Shown: positions 20,996 through 31,458 of the stretch, one piece after another | Layout: every line of letters begins with the position of its first letter | Numbering within the stretch: the first letter of the stretch is position 1 | From: Thoreauomyces humboldtii | Lineage: Eukaryota > Chytridiomycota > Chytridiomycetes > Spizellomycetales > Powellomycetaceae | Direction: 5' to 3' | DNA length: 53,505 nucleotides | Assembly (NCBI GenBank): GCA_027596035.1 | Contig: JADGJA010000060.1 | Location: 1-53,505, forward strand | The notes under the pieces: generated by a model | What the model was told of the DNA's origin: nothing | Databases searched by the model: none | Seen by the model: only the letters and a program-made list of their open reading frames with translations | Position numbers and translations under genes: made by a program

Positions 20996-23900
20996 ATGAC
21001 TTCCGTCGTGGCCTTCGCCGCAGGAAAGGTGAGGTTCACCACATGCAGCTCACTGTGACTCTCACCAGCTGGCTCACGCTACTTCGGCACTTCAGGTCGT
21101 GTCGGCAGTCAGCGCCGTTAACGCTTTCTACAGCGAAGTGAACCCTTCGACTCTTTCTGGAGCCATCGATGTGGTCGTCATCAAACATACGGACGGCGAT
21201 CTCGTTTGCTCCCCGTTCCATGTGCGCTTCGGAAAGCTGAAGCTCCTTCGACCTCATGACAAAGCCGTCACGGTTACTGTCAACGGCGAACCCTCTGATC
21301 TTCTCATGAAGCTGGGGGAAGCCGGAGAGGCTTTCTTCGTGATCGAGACTGAGAACCCCGTTCCATCCGAGTACGCTACCTCTCCCATTCAGCACGCCGA
21401 GCCAACGGATGCCATGAGCATGGAGCCATTGGACCTCAACGCCCAGCCGAGCGCTAACGTGGATGGGGCACAGGGCGAAGATGCGAATCCAATGAGTCCC
21501 AGCCGCATCAACGGTTATCACAGTGCACACGGGTCCGACATACAGGAAGACGAATTTCCCCTGGCGAACAGTAGCAAGAAGACGTCCGCGGAGCTGCTTG
21601 AGCCTCCAACCGGGGGAGACGCCCATGTCTCTTCCAAATCTTCTGCAAAGGGATCCGACCTGCCGATCGATGCTGACGACGTGGCGCACCTCTTTGAGCA
21701 CGACGCGCGCATGGTCGGCATGATCCAGACAAAAGGGGACAAGATGGAGACTCCGCAGGTGGTAGTCGACAATGCTGGCGAGACCGCGGAAGCCCGGAAT
21801 AGCGACCTTGAAGAAACCCAGCTCGAGAATCCAAAGCTGATTCTGAAGAAGGCGAGCTCGGGCACTCCGGCAAAGGATGGGAAGCTAAGACCGAGGCGGG
21901 GAAACAACGATACTGCGAGGAGCAGTGCGTCCAATATCAGCAACAACAAGTCAGAAGGACACCCTAGCGTAGACACCAACAAAGCCGAGGCAAAAGCAGC
22001 TGCAGACTTGCCTATCGATGCTGAAGATGTCACAAGGGCATTTGCACACGATGCGCGCCTTGTGGGCATGACGCAGAAGAAGGACGATCACAACCCTGCC
22101 TCAGATGGGACAGTAGAAACCACTCCGCCCAAGTCCGACGAGATTCGAAACAAAGCTTCATATGACAGCATTACGGCACAGGACAGCATCTCTCAGGTCA
22201 TTCCTCCCCCGCAATCGGAGTCTGAAGCAACGAAGCCCTCGACATATCCACGCAATGCTGGACCCGACTTCGACAGCGCCCTGTGCACTCCGAGCTCAGT
22301 TTTGACAGACGATCCTATGATCAAGACGGCGTCACGAGTGGCGTCTGCCCTGGGGTCTCAGGTTGATGCGTTCCCTCTTCACGCCCTTTCCGCGTCTGCG
22401 TCAAACAATAGCAATCCGACTGTCCGGGACCAGGAGAGAACGTCCTCTCCGCTTGCGCAATCTTTGCCGACCACATCCCACATGCACCAGCGTAGACGAT
22501 CCAGTCACACGCGATCCAGCTCGGTGCACATCCCTGGGGAAGACGCAACCGCTGTGCTTGTACCCGTTGACGAGGCAAAACTCATGCCCAATGGTGCTAA
22601 CAAGCGCAACAACAACGGTCCTCTAAGCGACACCGAGGTTGAGTATACGAGCCACGAAGCCGACGCCGCCAAACAGCGCAGCTCGGGATGGAACTGGGGT
22701 TGGGGCGGGCTTCCTAAGAAAGGATCCCCAGGTGTGCAGAGCGCGAGCAACGCGAATACGACTGAACCTATGTTGTCTGTGGACGAAAAGGTCACGAGCT
22801 ACCTTGCGGGTCTTCCGGAATCCCAGCCTAGCTACTCCGAATCTGGACGAGCGAGTCCAACCAAGCATCAGGAACCCGGAAGCCCAGAGCAAGCTCCTGT
22901 TCCCCACGGCGAAGAGTTGACCACCTCCGAAATGAACATCGCTTTCAGGAGCGATATCGATATGGCACTCTCTCTGGTCGGCTACGACAAGATTTCGACT
23001 ATGCCTCGCAAAGAAGCTGACGAAGCCTTCGAGGAGAGCGTCGTGTCTTTCGAGACTTTCTGCAAAAACCCCGAGCTTCTAGCGGAGCCGTCCCTGGTCT
23101 TCCGGATTAGCGGAAAGTACGTAGTGAGATTTTCCTGTACACTTTGTCTGCAAACAGCCGGAGTTGTCGACTTACATTTATCGCCTCTTATCAGCTACTA
23201 TAGCTGGGCGATGGCTGCGCCCATGATCATGGCTAACCTGGCTTTCAAGAAACCATTGCCGTCAGAGCTTGTCCACAAGCTCAATCAACACCACGCGCGA
23301 CCAGGCCAGCTCACGGCCGATAACCGGAAGTACAGTTTCAATCAGCTGAAGACGTGGTGGACAAGGGGAAGCGTCATTAAACCTGCTGTGGCTGATGTAT
23401 GTATACCTGGTCTAATCCACTTTTATGATGGTATATTGATCGTTGAAATGCAGGATAAGACAAGGGCCGACGCTGATATCAAGAGTGAGGGAAGCGTACG
23501 CAATTCGACACTCCGAGAACCTATCAAGGAGCAAGGCGAGCAGGAGCAGGAGACAGTTGACCCCAAGGCTGAGGAAAGTGCTTCTCAGCACAAATTCCCT
23601 ATGCACTTTGCGAAGTCACTTCGATTGACTTCCGAGCAACTCGTAAGCTTTTAGCTCATTTTTATCTAGCCTTCCGGCCTAGCACTTACATCTTTGGTTC
23701 CTCAGAAACAACTGGACCTGAAACCCGGACCGAACACAATCACATTCGCGGTCAACCAGAGCGGTGCTAGCGTTTCCGCTAAGCTCTTTCTCTACGACTA
23801 CACTTGCAAGATCGTCATTTCGGACATTGACGGCACCATCACGAAGAGCGATGCTCTCGGCCACATCTTCACTATGGTCGGCAAGGATTGGACACACTCA

Positions 23901-24730
23901 GGCATTGCCAGTCTGTACACCAACATTCGGAAAAACGGCTACCATATCCTCTACCTTACTTCCCGAGCAATCGGTCAGGCGGGAACCACGCGGGAGTACC
24001 TCTCCAAGGTCGAGCAGGGCGGCTTCCAACTCCCTGAAGGACCTGTCATCATGTCCCCTGATCGCCTTTTCGCCAGCTTCCATCGCGAAGTGATCCTTCG
24101 AAAACCCGAGGAGTTCAAGATGGCTTGTCTGAGGGACATTAAACGACTATTCGTCGATCGGACACCTTTCTACGCTGGTTTCGGCAACAGGATTACGGAC
24201 GCGCTCTCGTACCGCTCCGTGGATGTGCCGAGCTCGAGGATCTTCACCATCGATTCGGCGGGAGAAGTCAAGCTAGAGCTTTTGGCGGACTACAAGTCTT
24301 CCTACGTCAAACTCAACGACATCGTCGATCAGATATTCCGTAAGTTAAAGGACAACTCTACAACTCTACCTGATTACTTTCTGCACGAAACTCACATTCG
24401 GCCTTTTCCCTCGTAGCACACACCGGCGGCAGCGACCTCGTGACGGCCGAGTACAACGACTGGAACTACTGGCGCTCCGAGTTCCCAAAGATCGAGATCC
24501 CAGGCGAGGAGTTCGACGAAAGTCGCATGGGCGACCAAGAGGACGAGCTCCTCGACGAGGACGAGTACACTGACGACGAGAGTTACGACGATGAAGACGA
24601 GGAGGACGGTTACGCGGACGACAATGACGTCGACGTCGTCGCGGACGAGAAGAGGCCACCACCGACCCCTGCCGTTGCCGTACCGAAAGCGTACGTGGTC
24701 GCCGCTGCCGAAGGCGCGAGATCATCGTGA
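20996..24730 (+). CDS. PAH1: Lipin-type phosphatidate phosphatase (Pah1/Ned1)
   Basis: Six exons (20996-21028, 21096-23116, 23195-23396, 23454-23642, 23706-24339, 24417-24730) give 1130 residues. The N-LIP domain follows a tiny first exon: Thr-Leu-Ser-Gly-Ala-Ile-Asp-Val and Cys-Ser-Pro-Phe-His-Val-Arg-Phe-Gly-Lys. The long disordered middle holds a duplicated motif (residues about 199-226 and 315-342). The lipin-specific Asn-Tyr-Tyr-Ser-Trp-Ala block spans intron 2. The C-LIP catalytic HAD domain has Asp-Ile-Asp-Gly-Thr at 855-859, then Thr-Ser-Arg-Ala and Pro-Asp-Arg-Leu. The tail is highly acidic. The enzyme makes diacylglycerol from phosphatidate at the ER and nuclear membrane; acidic tails in homologues contact the Nem1-Spo7 activator, an inference here. 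Confidence 0.96.
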
Positions 24731-25107
24731 TCCCAAGGAGGCTCGCAACTTCTGTCACGGCTACTCTTGTATTCTACCCGACGCTTTCCCCATCACTCAT
24801 AGCATCCCTTTTCACCATTCTTCCCATCCCTTCTTCGTGGAGCCTGGGCACTAGCGCCCTGGGGCTTTTTTAATTGCTGCTACATAGATTACTTTTTCAT
24901 GTTCGACTTTATAGTTGCGTTTCTCAACCTTTCGTTTCCCAAAACTGCCAGCTCTGGGTCTCGATGTCCTACGGACGCTTGCCTGATACGGTACCGTCGT
25001 CCTGGCCGTCGTCCGTCAGAGCAAATGAAACATAAGATTCAAAACATCCCTCCTCAATCATGACGGAAAAGAACAGTCAAAGGAAGCCTTGCCAGCAAGA
25101 CGCTCCT
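24731..25107. other. Intergenic, convergent 3' ends of PAH1 and SGF29
   Basis: About 380 bases between stops. A short GC-rich inverted element followed by Ts (about 24850-24872) could fold, but its role is unknown. No gene. Confidence 0.45.
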
Positions 25108-25973
25108 TTACACCGCAGCTTTCACAAACGTGGACGCTCTGTCTACGATCATGTGCGCGGGAACCAAGCGCTCGACGGCGTTGTCGTCTTCGAACAGCAA
25201 GGTGTACACCGGTTGGCCCTAGATAAGATGGTTTGGGAAGGTCAGTACCGTCTTTGTTTTGCATCGCAGCTTAACCCGTGACGGACCTTATGAGGCGGTA
25301 ATTTGACCTTCGCGCGATAAAAGCATGTTGTCGTTGGATAATGAGCGAGGACCTTATGATCCTTGACAAACACTGGTCGTCTGGCAGCTTCTTGCTCCGT
25401 TGCCAGAGGGACGACATCCTTTGGCAGATAGTAGAGCAGCTCCCTGAGGAAGGCATTTCGGGTTAAGTGCATCATGCGATGAGACTACGATCCCGACGTC
25501 CCAGGATCTCACTTGCTCTTCCCAGCGACGCTGGGCAGCTCCTCGTCGTCTTCGTCGTCCTTGACCTGGTACATGCCGCGCTCTGGGACCCACTTCTCGA
25601 TTTTGCCCATGATCCATTCCTGTCCTTCCGATCGAGGCCTTGCGATGATCTGAGAAGGGAGTAGATCAGCGTCCAAGACGCGAAACGATTTGCAGGAGAG
25701 TCTTTGCATCGTCCTACCGGTTGCCCAGGCCCGAGCATCGTCACACTTTCCTCTTTTCTGGTATTCAATAACGTGGAGGGCTTAGCTCCGGCTGATAGAG
25801 TACCACTATCCGTGCGCACACCAAAGTCAGAGCGGGACTCACGGCTTAGGCTTCTTCGGCGGGGCTGCCGCGGCAGCTCGCGGCTTCTCGTCCAATTTCC
25901 GTTTTTTTCGTCGATCCGGCTTCTCAGTTCCTGATTCGAATAGTCAAAACCCCCATGTTGGATATGACATCAA

Positions 25974-26014
<41 letters not shown>

Positions 26015-26511
26015 CCCCACCATTCTCCGTTGCATCGCGTAACGCGACCAGTATGCCGACCTTGTCCAGAGCCGCCTGGAGCATTCTGAAGGGGGTTTCC
26101 TGGCATGAGCGAGGCCGGACGCACATCCTCGAATCACCAGGGCAATATGGATCTTCACTTCTTCTGGTTTGCGGTCGTTTCCCGAGACTCCTCGTACAGC
26201 TTCATGACCTTCCTAACTCCGCTCGGTGGAAACTCTTTGCCTTACAACCCGTACCCGACCGGACCGGTCAGCACGGACGAGAACGTGCAGGAGACAGCGG
26301 ACGACATGGATACCTCCATCACACCTTCTTTCTCGCGCTTGAGTATCCGATCGTTGATGCTGTTGACTTTTCGGAGATGGGACTCGGTGTCCTCGAAGAG
26401 GAGCGAGGAGCGATACAGCTCCTCGCATATCTGAGACCATAGGTTCTGCTCCTCGTTCGAACTTGGGTCGGCGGAGGAGGCTCGCGATTTGCGGATCCTG
26501 TTGTCTGCCAT
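25108..26511 (-). CDS. SGF29: SAGA-associated factor 29 (tandem Tudor histone reader)
   Basis: Eight exons (26325-26511, 26159-26240, 26021-26085, 25843-25930, 25718-25757, 25513-25649, 25287-25443, 25108-25218) give 288 residues, the usual size. The N-terminal part is a helical region (Trp-Ser-Gln-Ile-Cys-Glu-Glu-Leu...). A basic Lys-Arg-Lys linker follows. The C-terminal tandem Tudor carries Trp-Ile-Met-Gly-Lys-Ile, Tyr-Gln-Val-Lys-Asp-Asp-Glu, Val-Leu-Ala-His-Tyr-Pro-Thr-Thr-Thr-Cys-Phe-Tyr-Arg-Ala and Leu-Leu-Phe-Glu-Asp-Asp. In the family this domain reads H3K4me3 for SAGA. The Tyr/Phe ligand residues are present. The 25758-25842 intron acceptor was chosen because nearer sites break the frame. 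Exon 5 is only 40 bases. Confidence 0.93.
25978..26010 (-). repeat. (GA)n microsatellite inside an SGF29 intron
   Basis: About sixteen GA units on plus, read as a CT tract in the transcript. They begin some ten bases after the intron 3 donor. Confidence 0.9.
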
Positions 26512-26817
26512 TTGAGCGAGGACGGTGGAGCTGTGAGGGGTCGAGCGCCGTAACTCCTCTGGTCAAGGTAAGTTCAGAATGTCGTCTTGCTTTTGTGTGA
26601 AGAGGATGTCTGAGGAAACGTGAGGCAGCGAGTCATTACTACCGGACGTGGATTTCGGGGATCATAGCCCTCCAGACATGAGCGGACATGGATTTCGACA
26701 GGGAGTCGTCATTTCAACCTTCGTCGCGGCCGCCGGTGATTCCTCACGGCTCCAGGAGTCCAGGACGGCCGTCGCTACAAGAAGCGAAAGCATTGACAAA
26801 CCCTCGCACAAAACAAC
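26512..26817. promoter_or_regulatory. Shared divergent promoter, SGF29 / VPS11
   Basis: 306 bases between two outward ATGs. No named elements recognised; short upstream frames only. Confidence 0.5.
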
Positions 26818-29800
26818 ATGACGATCGCCCAGTGGCGGCAGTTCACATTCTTCGAGCGTGAGCAGGTTGTCGATGCTCCAGATTCCTTCCGGTCTCCAGA
26901 ATGGCTCCAGGTGTGGGCCGAAAAAACCCGAGTTGGCACGATGCATGGAGTCCTGACCATGACCACGGCCACGACGTAGGAGCTGGAAATCACGTCTAGC
27001 ACACACGGACGAGGCCACCTCTTCTTTGGAGATATGTGCTTTGCTTTTAGAGTGTAACAACGCAATGGATGCTATGCTGATCTGTTTGCCACTTTCACAT
27101 GCCTCTGGCTCGATTATCATCCTGAACCACGCGATGGTCGTGGTCTTCTCGTTCCAAGCCCACGAGAGGCATGTCACGCATATGAAGCACATGAAGCATC
27201 AGAATCAGCTCGTCTCCGTTGGCGTACGTTCGAGCGAGCAGGGAAGCTCGAGGGTCTGTGATACATCATCTGATGGAGGAGGGTTGGGAAAACATAGGAG
27301 GACGCTAGCGGCATACCCGTTGTCAAAGTCTGGAATCTCGACAAGAAGACCGATAAGAATGCCGACACGCCAGTCCTGCAGCGAAGCAGCAAGATTCAGT
27401 ACGGTCAGAAAGTCTTTCCGGTCAGTCGCAGCATCTTTGGGCCTCGCCCAGCGTCTGACTGCTGACGAAAAGTTACGGTGCTCCAGGTCACTGCTCTGGC
27501 GGTAATGGAGAACATGACGCAAGTCGCCATTGGTCTGGAGAACGGAGTGGTTGTCTTGATACGAGGGGATATATCGAGGGATCGCTTCACCAAGTCTAAG
27601 ATCATACACGAAGGAAGTGAAATGGTGACAGGTAAAGCGGGTTGATGCTCACAGTAAACTTGTGCCGACTCTCACAAATTGCTTTTCCAGGCCTCGGTTT
27701 TTATGAGGACGGGAAGAGGACTGTGTTGTACATTGTTACATTGGCGAGGGTTTTGACATGTGACACGTCTAATAAGGACCAGAAAGTGAGTCGTGCAAAC
27801 CTGATCTACATTACTTCTCGATCAGTCGATGTAACTTCTCTACTGCCAGCGGATATTGGAGGAAACTGGTGGCGAAGTTGATACCGTCTTGTTGACGCCA
27901 CAAGATACTCATCAAGAGATCGTGATCGGGAGAAACGAGGTATGTCTAATATTCTTGTGCCGTAGGGGTATTCTTCTTCCTGACCTCCTGCAACTTAGGC
28001 TGTTTACTTCTACGGCTTGGACGGACGCGGGCCATGTTGCAGTATTGATGGTGCGGCTCATGGCAAGACTATAATGAAATTGCGAAGGGATTGTTGACCG
28101 TATGTTCTCGAAATAGGTCAAAAAACCCGTCTAATATGGTTTCGGAACTATCTGGCCATCGTCTCTAGAGAAACTGTGAATACGGCGGAACGTCATTCGG
28201 CCCTCGCAGATTTGGTGGTGGACGATGAGAACAGTTCTGTGATTGAAGCGCCACCGTCGGAGAACTCGCCTGGAACGGTTCTGACTCTCTACGACTTGAA
28301 AAATAAATTCGTCGCATATAATGGCACCTTTATGGGATCAGGATACAAGCCTCAGCCGATCAAAGCAGTCTTAGCTGAATGGGGAGAGCTTCTGGTGGTG
28401 ACAGCTGATCACAAGGTATGCGTGAATGCCCGAGGACATATTTAAAGCTTGCTCTTAGACTTCTCACTTGACAGATGTACCGCTTGCAAGAGAAGGACAT
28501 GGACACAAAGTTGGAAATTTTATACAAGAAAAATATGTATACGCTCGCTATCAGCCTACTCTCTACAACCCCCGCCTCGGTGTCTAGTACAATCGAGGCA
28601 GAGTCCCTCGTTCGCGCTACCGGGGCACCATCGGGCGAATACGACTACGGGACGCTTGTGGAGATATACAAGCGCTACGGAGACTGGTTATATGGGAAAA
28701 CGGAATTTGACTCTGCCATCCAGCAGTACCTGCAAACGATCGGCCACCTGGAACCGTCATACGTCATCCGAAAGTTCTTAGATGCTCAGCGGATTCACAA
28801 CCTCACTTCGTATCTGCAGGCTCTTCACGAGCAAGGGCTTGCCAATGCGGATCACACAACCTTGCTCCTCAACTGCTACACCAAACTGAAAGACGTCAAA
28901 CGTCTGGACGAGTTCATCAAAACCGACAAGGAGATCAAGTTCGATGTGGAGACCGCCATACGTGTATGCCGGCAGGGCGGGTACTTTGACCATGCCCTGT
29001 GGTTAACAAAAAAATTCCACGAAGACGAGTGGTACTTGCGGATTCAGGTTGAGGATCTGAAGCATTACGACGATGCTGTCAAGTTCCTTGCTGGTCTGAA
29101 GCCGCGAGAGGCAATACGAGCTCTCACGCGATACGGCTATGTTCTGGTAACGGAAAAGCCGGCGGAAATGACCAACGTCCTTCTCAAACTTTGTACCGAA
29201 CCCACCGACGAAGGGAGGAGCTCTGCATGGCCAGAAGACTTCCTGCATCTTTACGTGAATCGTACCGAGTGGTGCGTGAAATTCTTGGAGCAGCTCTTGA
29301 AGAAGCGCTGGAACGTTTCGATCGGCGGCAAAGGCAAGGAGCCCCAACAACCTCCTGGCGGCACAGCAGCGACGCCATCAACGAACTTGGAGAGCGACCG
29401 TGAGAAGCAGAGCAGAAGCACGGTCTGCAGCACACTCCTCGAGCTTTATCTCGGTGGAGGACAAGGATCTATCGCTGGTATCGCGGAACAGGTACGGCAT
29501 CACGGAGCAAAGTTTCTAGCACCCATGTTCTGATCAATGCTGGGTTATTATCAGGATCCATCGTTCATAGCCGTTCCGGAGGCAACGCGTAAGCGGTGGC
29601 GTACCAATGCCGACCTGTTGTTGCACGATCAGAATGTACGTTTCAGATGGTGTACGAGGTCAGATCGATGTCCCCTGACTTGTAGCCTTTTGTCCCAATA
29701 GGCAAACTACGACATCAATCACGCGTTGGTGCTTTGCAAGATGCACGAATTTGGGAGTGGGATCCTGTATCTTTATGAACGGATGTCTTTGTAAGCTTGA

Positions 29801-30848
29801 CGCTCAATCCTATCCTCCAGCTCAAGCCACTCAACGTTTCTTTCAGGCACAAGGATATTTTGCAGCAGCACATGGACGCATCGGATTACACCAATGTGAT
29901 CAGTACCTGCAAAGCATATGGGTAAGGACTCGCGCCATGAACCCGCTTCTACGCCATATTGAATGTCGCGCTCCTTCCTTAGCGACGCCGATCCGAGCCT
30001 TTGGACACAGTCACTCGCTTTTTTTGCTGAGAAGGGAACTGGCTTGGGTGGTCCAAATCCGCAAGCAGAGCTTTTGATGGTGCTGGACACTATCGACAAG
30101 AAGAACCTATTGCCCCCTTTGCAAGTCGTACAAATACTTGCGCGGAATTCCACGGTAACAATTGGGATGGTGAAAGATTACATCATCCGGCGCGTTGAAG
30201 CAGAACGCAGAAACATCAGCGAGGTATGAGGATCAGGCGCCATGTCATATGCAATCCTTTTAACCCTCCCGCATCCGCACTAGTCCCAAAAACTCATCGT
30301 CAGCTACCGTGACGAAACGCTCAAGATGAAGGAGCAAATCGAGGAGCTACAAACAAAGTATCCATCTTGACGTCGTTTTCGGATTAGCCCACTTCTTCCA
30401 GCTGATGCTCTTCATTTATGCATCCGCAGACCACTGATCTTCCAGGTTACGAAGTGCGAGATATGTAGGCAGCCCCTGGAGCTCCCGACCGTGTATTTTC
30501 TTTGCAAACACTCTTACCACCAGCGGTATGTGTTGATACTATCGATGGCGCCAACGTACGGACAGACTTACCCCACTACTGGTTAGATGTCTCGGGGATG
30601 CTGACGGCGAATGTCCACGGTGCGCGCCGGAGCATCGGATGATACAAGATCTCGTGCGAAGCCAGGAATCTAACGCAGGACGTCACGATGTCTTCATGAA
30701 CAAGGTACGGAAGAGCGAAAGGTCACGCTCCGTATATTTCCGGCACTGACTACCGTCTACGCAGCTCGAAAGCACTGACGATCGTTTCGGCCTCATCGCC
30801 GAGTGGTTCAGCAAGAACGCATTTTCCACAGTTCGCTTAGCGGATTAG
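26818..30848 (+). CDS. VPS11: Vps11, HOPS/CORVET core subunit with RING finger
   Basis: Eighteen exons give 982 residues: 26818-26910, 26980-27031, 27099-27223, 27298-27420, 27487-27631, 27691-27785, 27850-27939, 27999-28050, 28117-28415, 28475-29491, 29555-29635, 29702-29790, 29847-29921, 29983-30223, 30284-30357, 30430-30525, 30587-30704, 30765-30848. N-terminal beta-propeller: Trp-Arg-Gln-Phe-Thr-Phe-Phe, Val-Ser-Val-Gly-Glu-Asp, Val-Lys-Val-Trp-Asn-Leu-Asp. Alpha-solenoid: Gln-Glu-Lys-Asp, Glu-Pro-Ser-Tyr-Val-Ile-Arg-Lys-Phe-Leu-Asp-Ala-Gln-Arg-Ile and Leu-Leu-Leu-Asn-Cys-Tyr-Thr-Lys-Leu-Lys-Asp. The C-terminal RING-H2 (from Cys893) has Cys-Glu-Ile-Cys, Cys-Lys-His-Ser-Tyr-His and Cys-Pro-Arg-Cys. 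The protein tethers membranes for endosome and vacuole fusion. The second intron (27032-27098) is AT...AC by this model. Confidence 0.95.
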
Positions 30849-31458
30849 TCCCCCGTAGCTTGTTAGCGCACGGTTATCGATGTGGTCCTAGTGTAGCGTT
30901 CCACATTTCACCCCCGTTCCGGGTCTTGCCGTCTAGCTGGCGAAAACGTTCAACACAAAAGTTTGATGAATACCTCTCAGACTTTCTCAACGTGAAAAGA
31001 GGATTGCCCTGCTTGCATGAAACTGGCACTGTACCACGAATGGTTGAGCCCTGCCCCTGCTTTCTCAATCATTGCAGCCCCACATCAAGGCCGTCCCCAG
31101 CTCCCAATTTGGGAGGAGAGGAGGACAACGCGCGCAGAGTTAGACAGGTAGCACTGAATGCCCAGGTTTCTGCCGCACCACGACTGGCCAGACGTTAGCG
31201 CGTCTCAAACACAATCTCGAACGCGGTTAGGATACAGCCTGCTTAAAGCTGTATCCTCCTTACCCAGCCGGTAGTGGGCTGGGGCTGGCGGCGGGCTGGC
31301 GGCGAGGAATTGGACAGCGAGGGAAATTACGTAAACCAGGCTCCAGCCCTCCGTCCTCGGGTTGATTCCACCTTCGTCCCCCTCGTCGTCCCCTGCTCAG
31401 TGTACGATGAAAGCTTTGCGAGGTCGATTTAGCGGCAAGCACCCAGCGCATACTCACC
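30849..31458. other. Intergenic, VPS11 to CFAP263
   Basis: About 610 bases with no supported gene. It holds a perfect stem-loop (31229-31257) and a GC-rich stretch with repeated GGGCTGGCGGC units (about 31273-31300) near the CFAP263 promoter. Confidence 0.5.
31229..31257. repeat. Perfect 10-bp inverted repeat (stem-loop)
   Basis: AGGATACAGC, a nine-base spacer, then GCTGTATCCT. It is followed at once by a weaker CCAGCC/GGCTGG hairpin. It lies about 200 bases before the CFAP263 ATG and could be a palindromic binding site, a processing hairpin or a mobile-element remnant. Nothing decides between these. Confidence 0.75.

Noticed and set aside
25806..25842. A 37-base intron in SGF29
   Set aside because: In frame but much shorter than any other intron here; the 85-base alternative ending at 25758 was preferred.
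27036..27168. Canonical GT...AG alternative for VPS11 intron 2
   Set aside because: It keeps frame but deletes about 20 residues that align well with Vps11 homologues and is twice the usual intron size. Kept as the main competitor to the AT...AC model.
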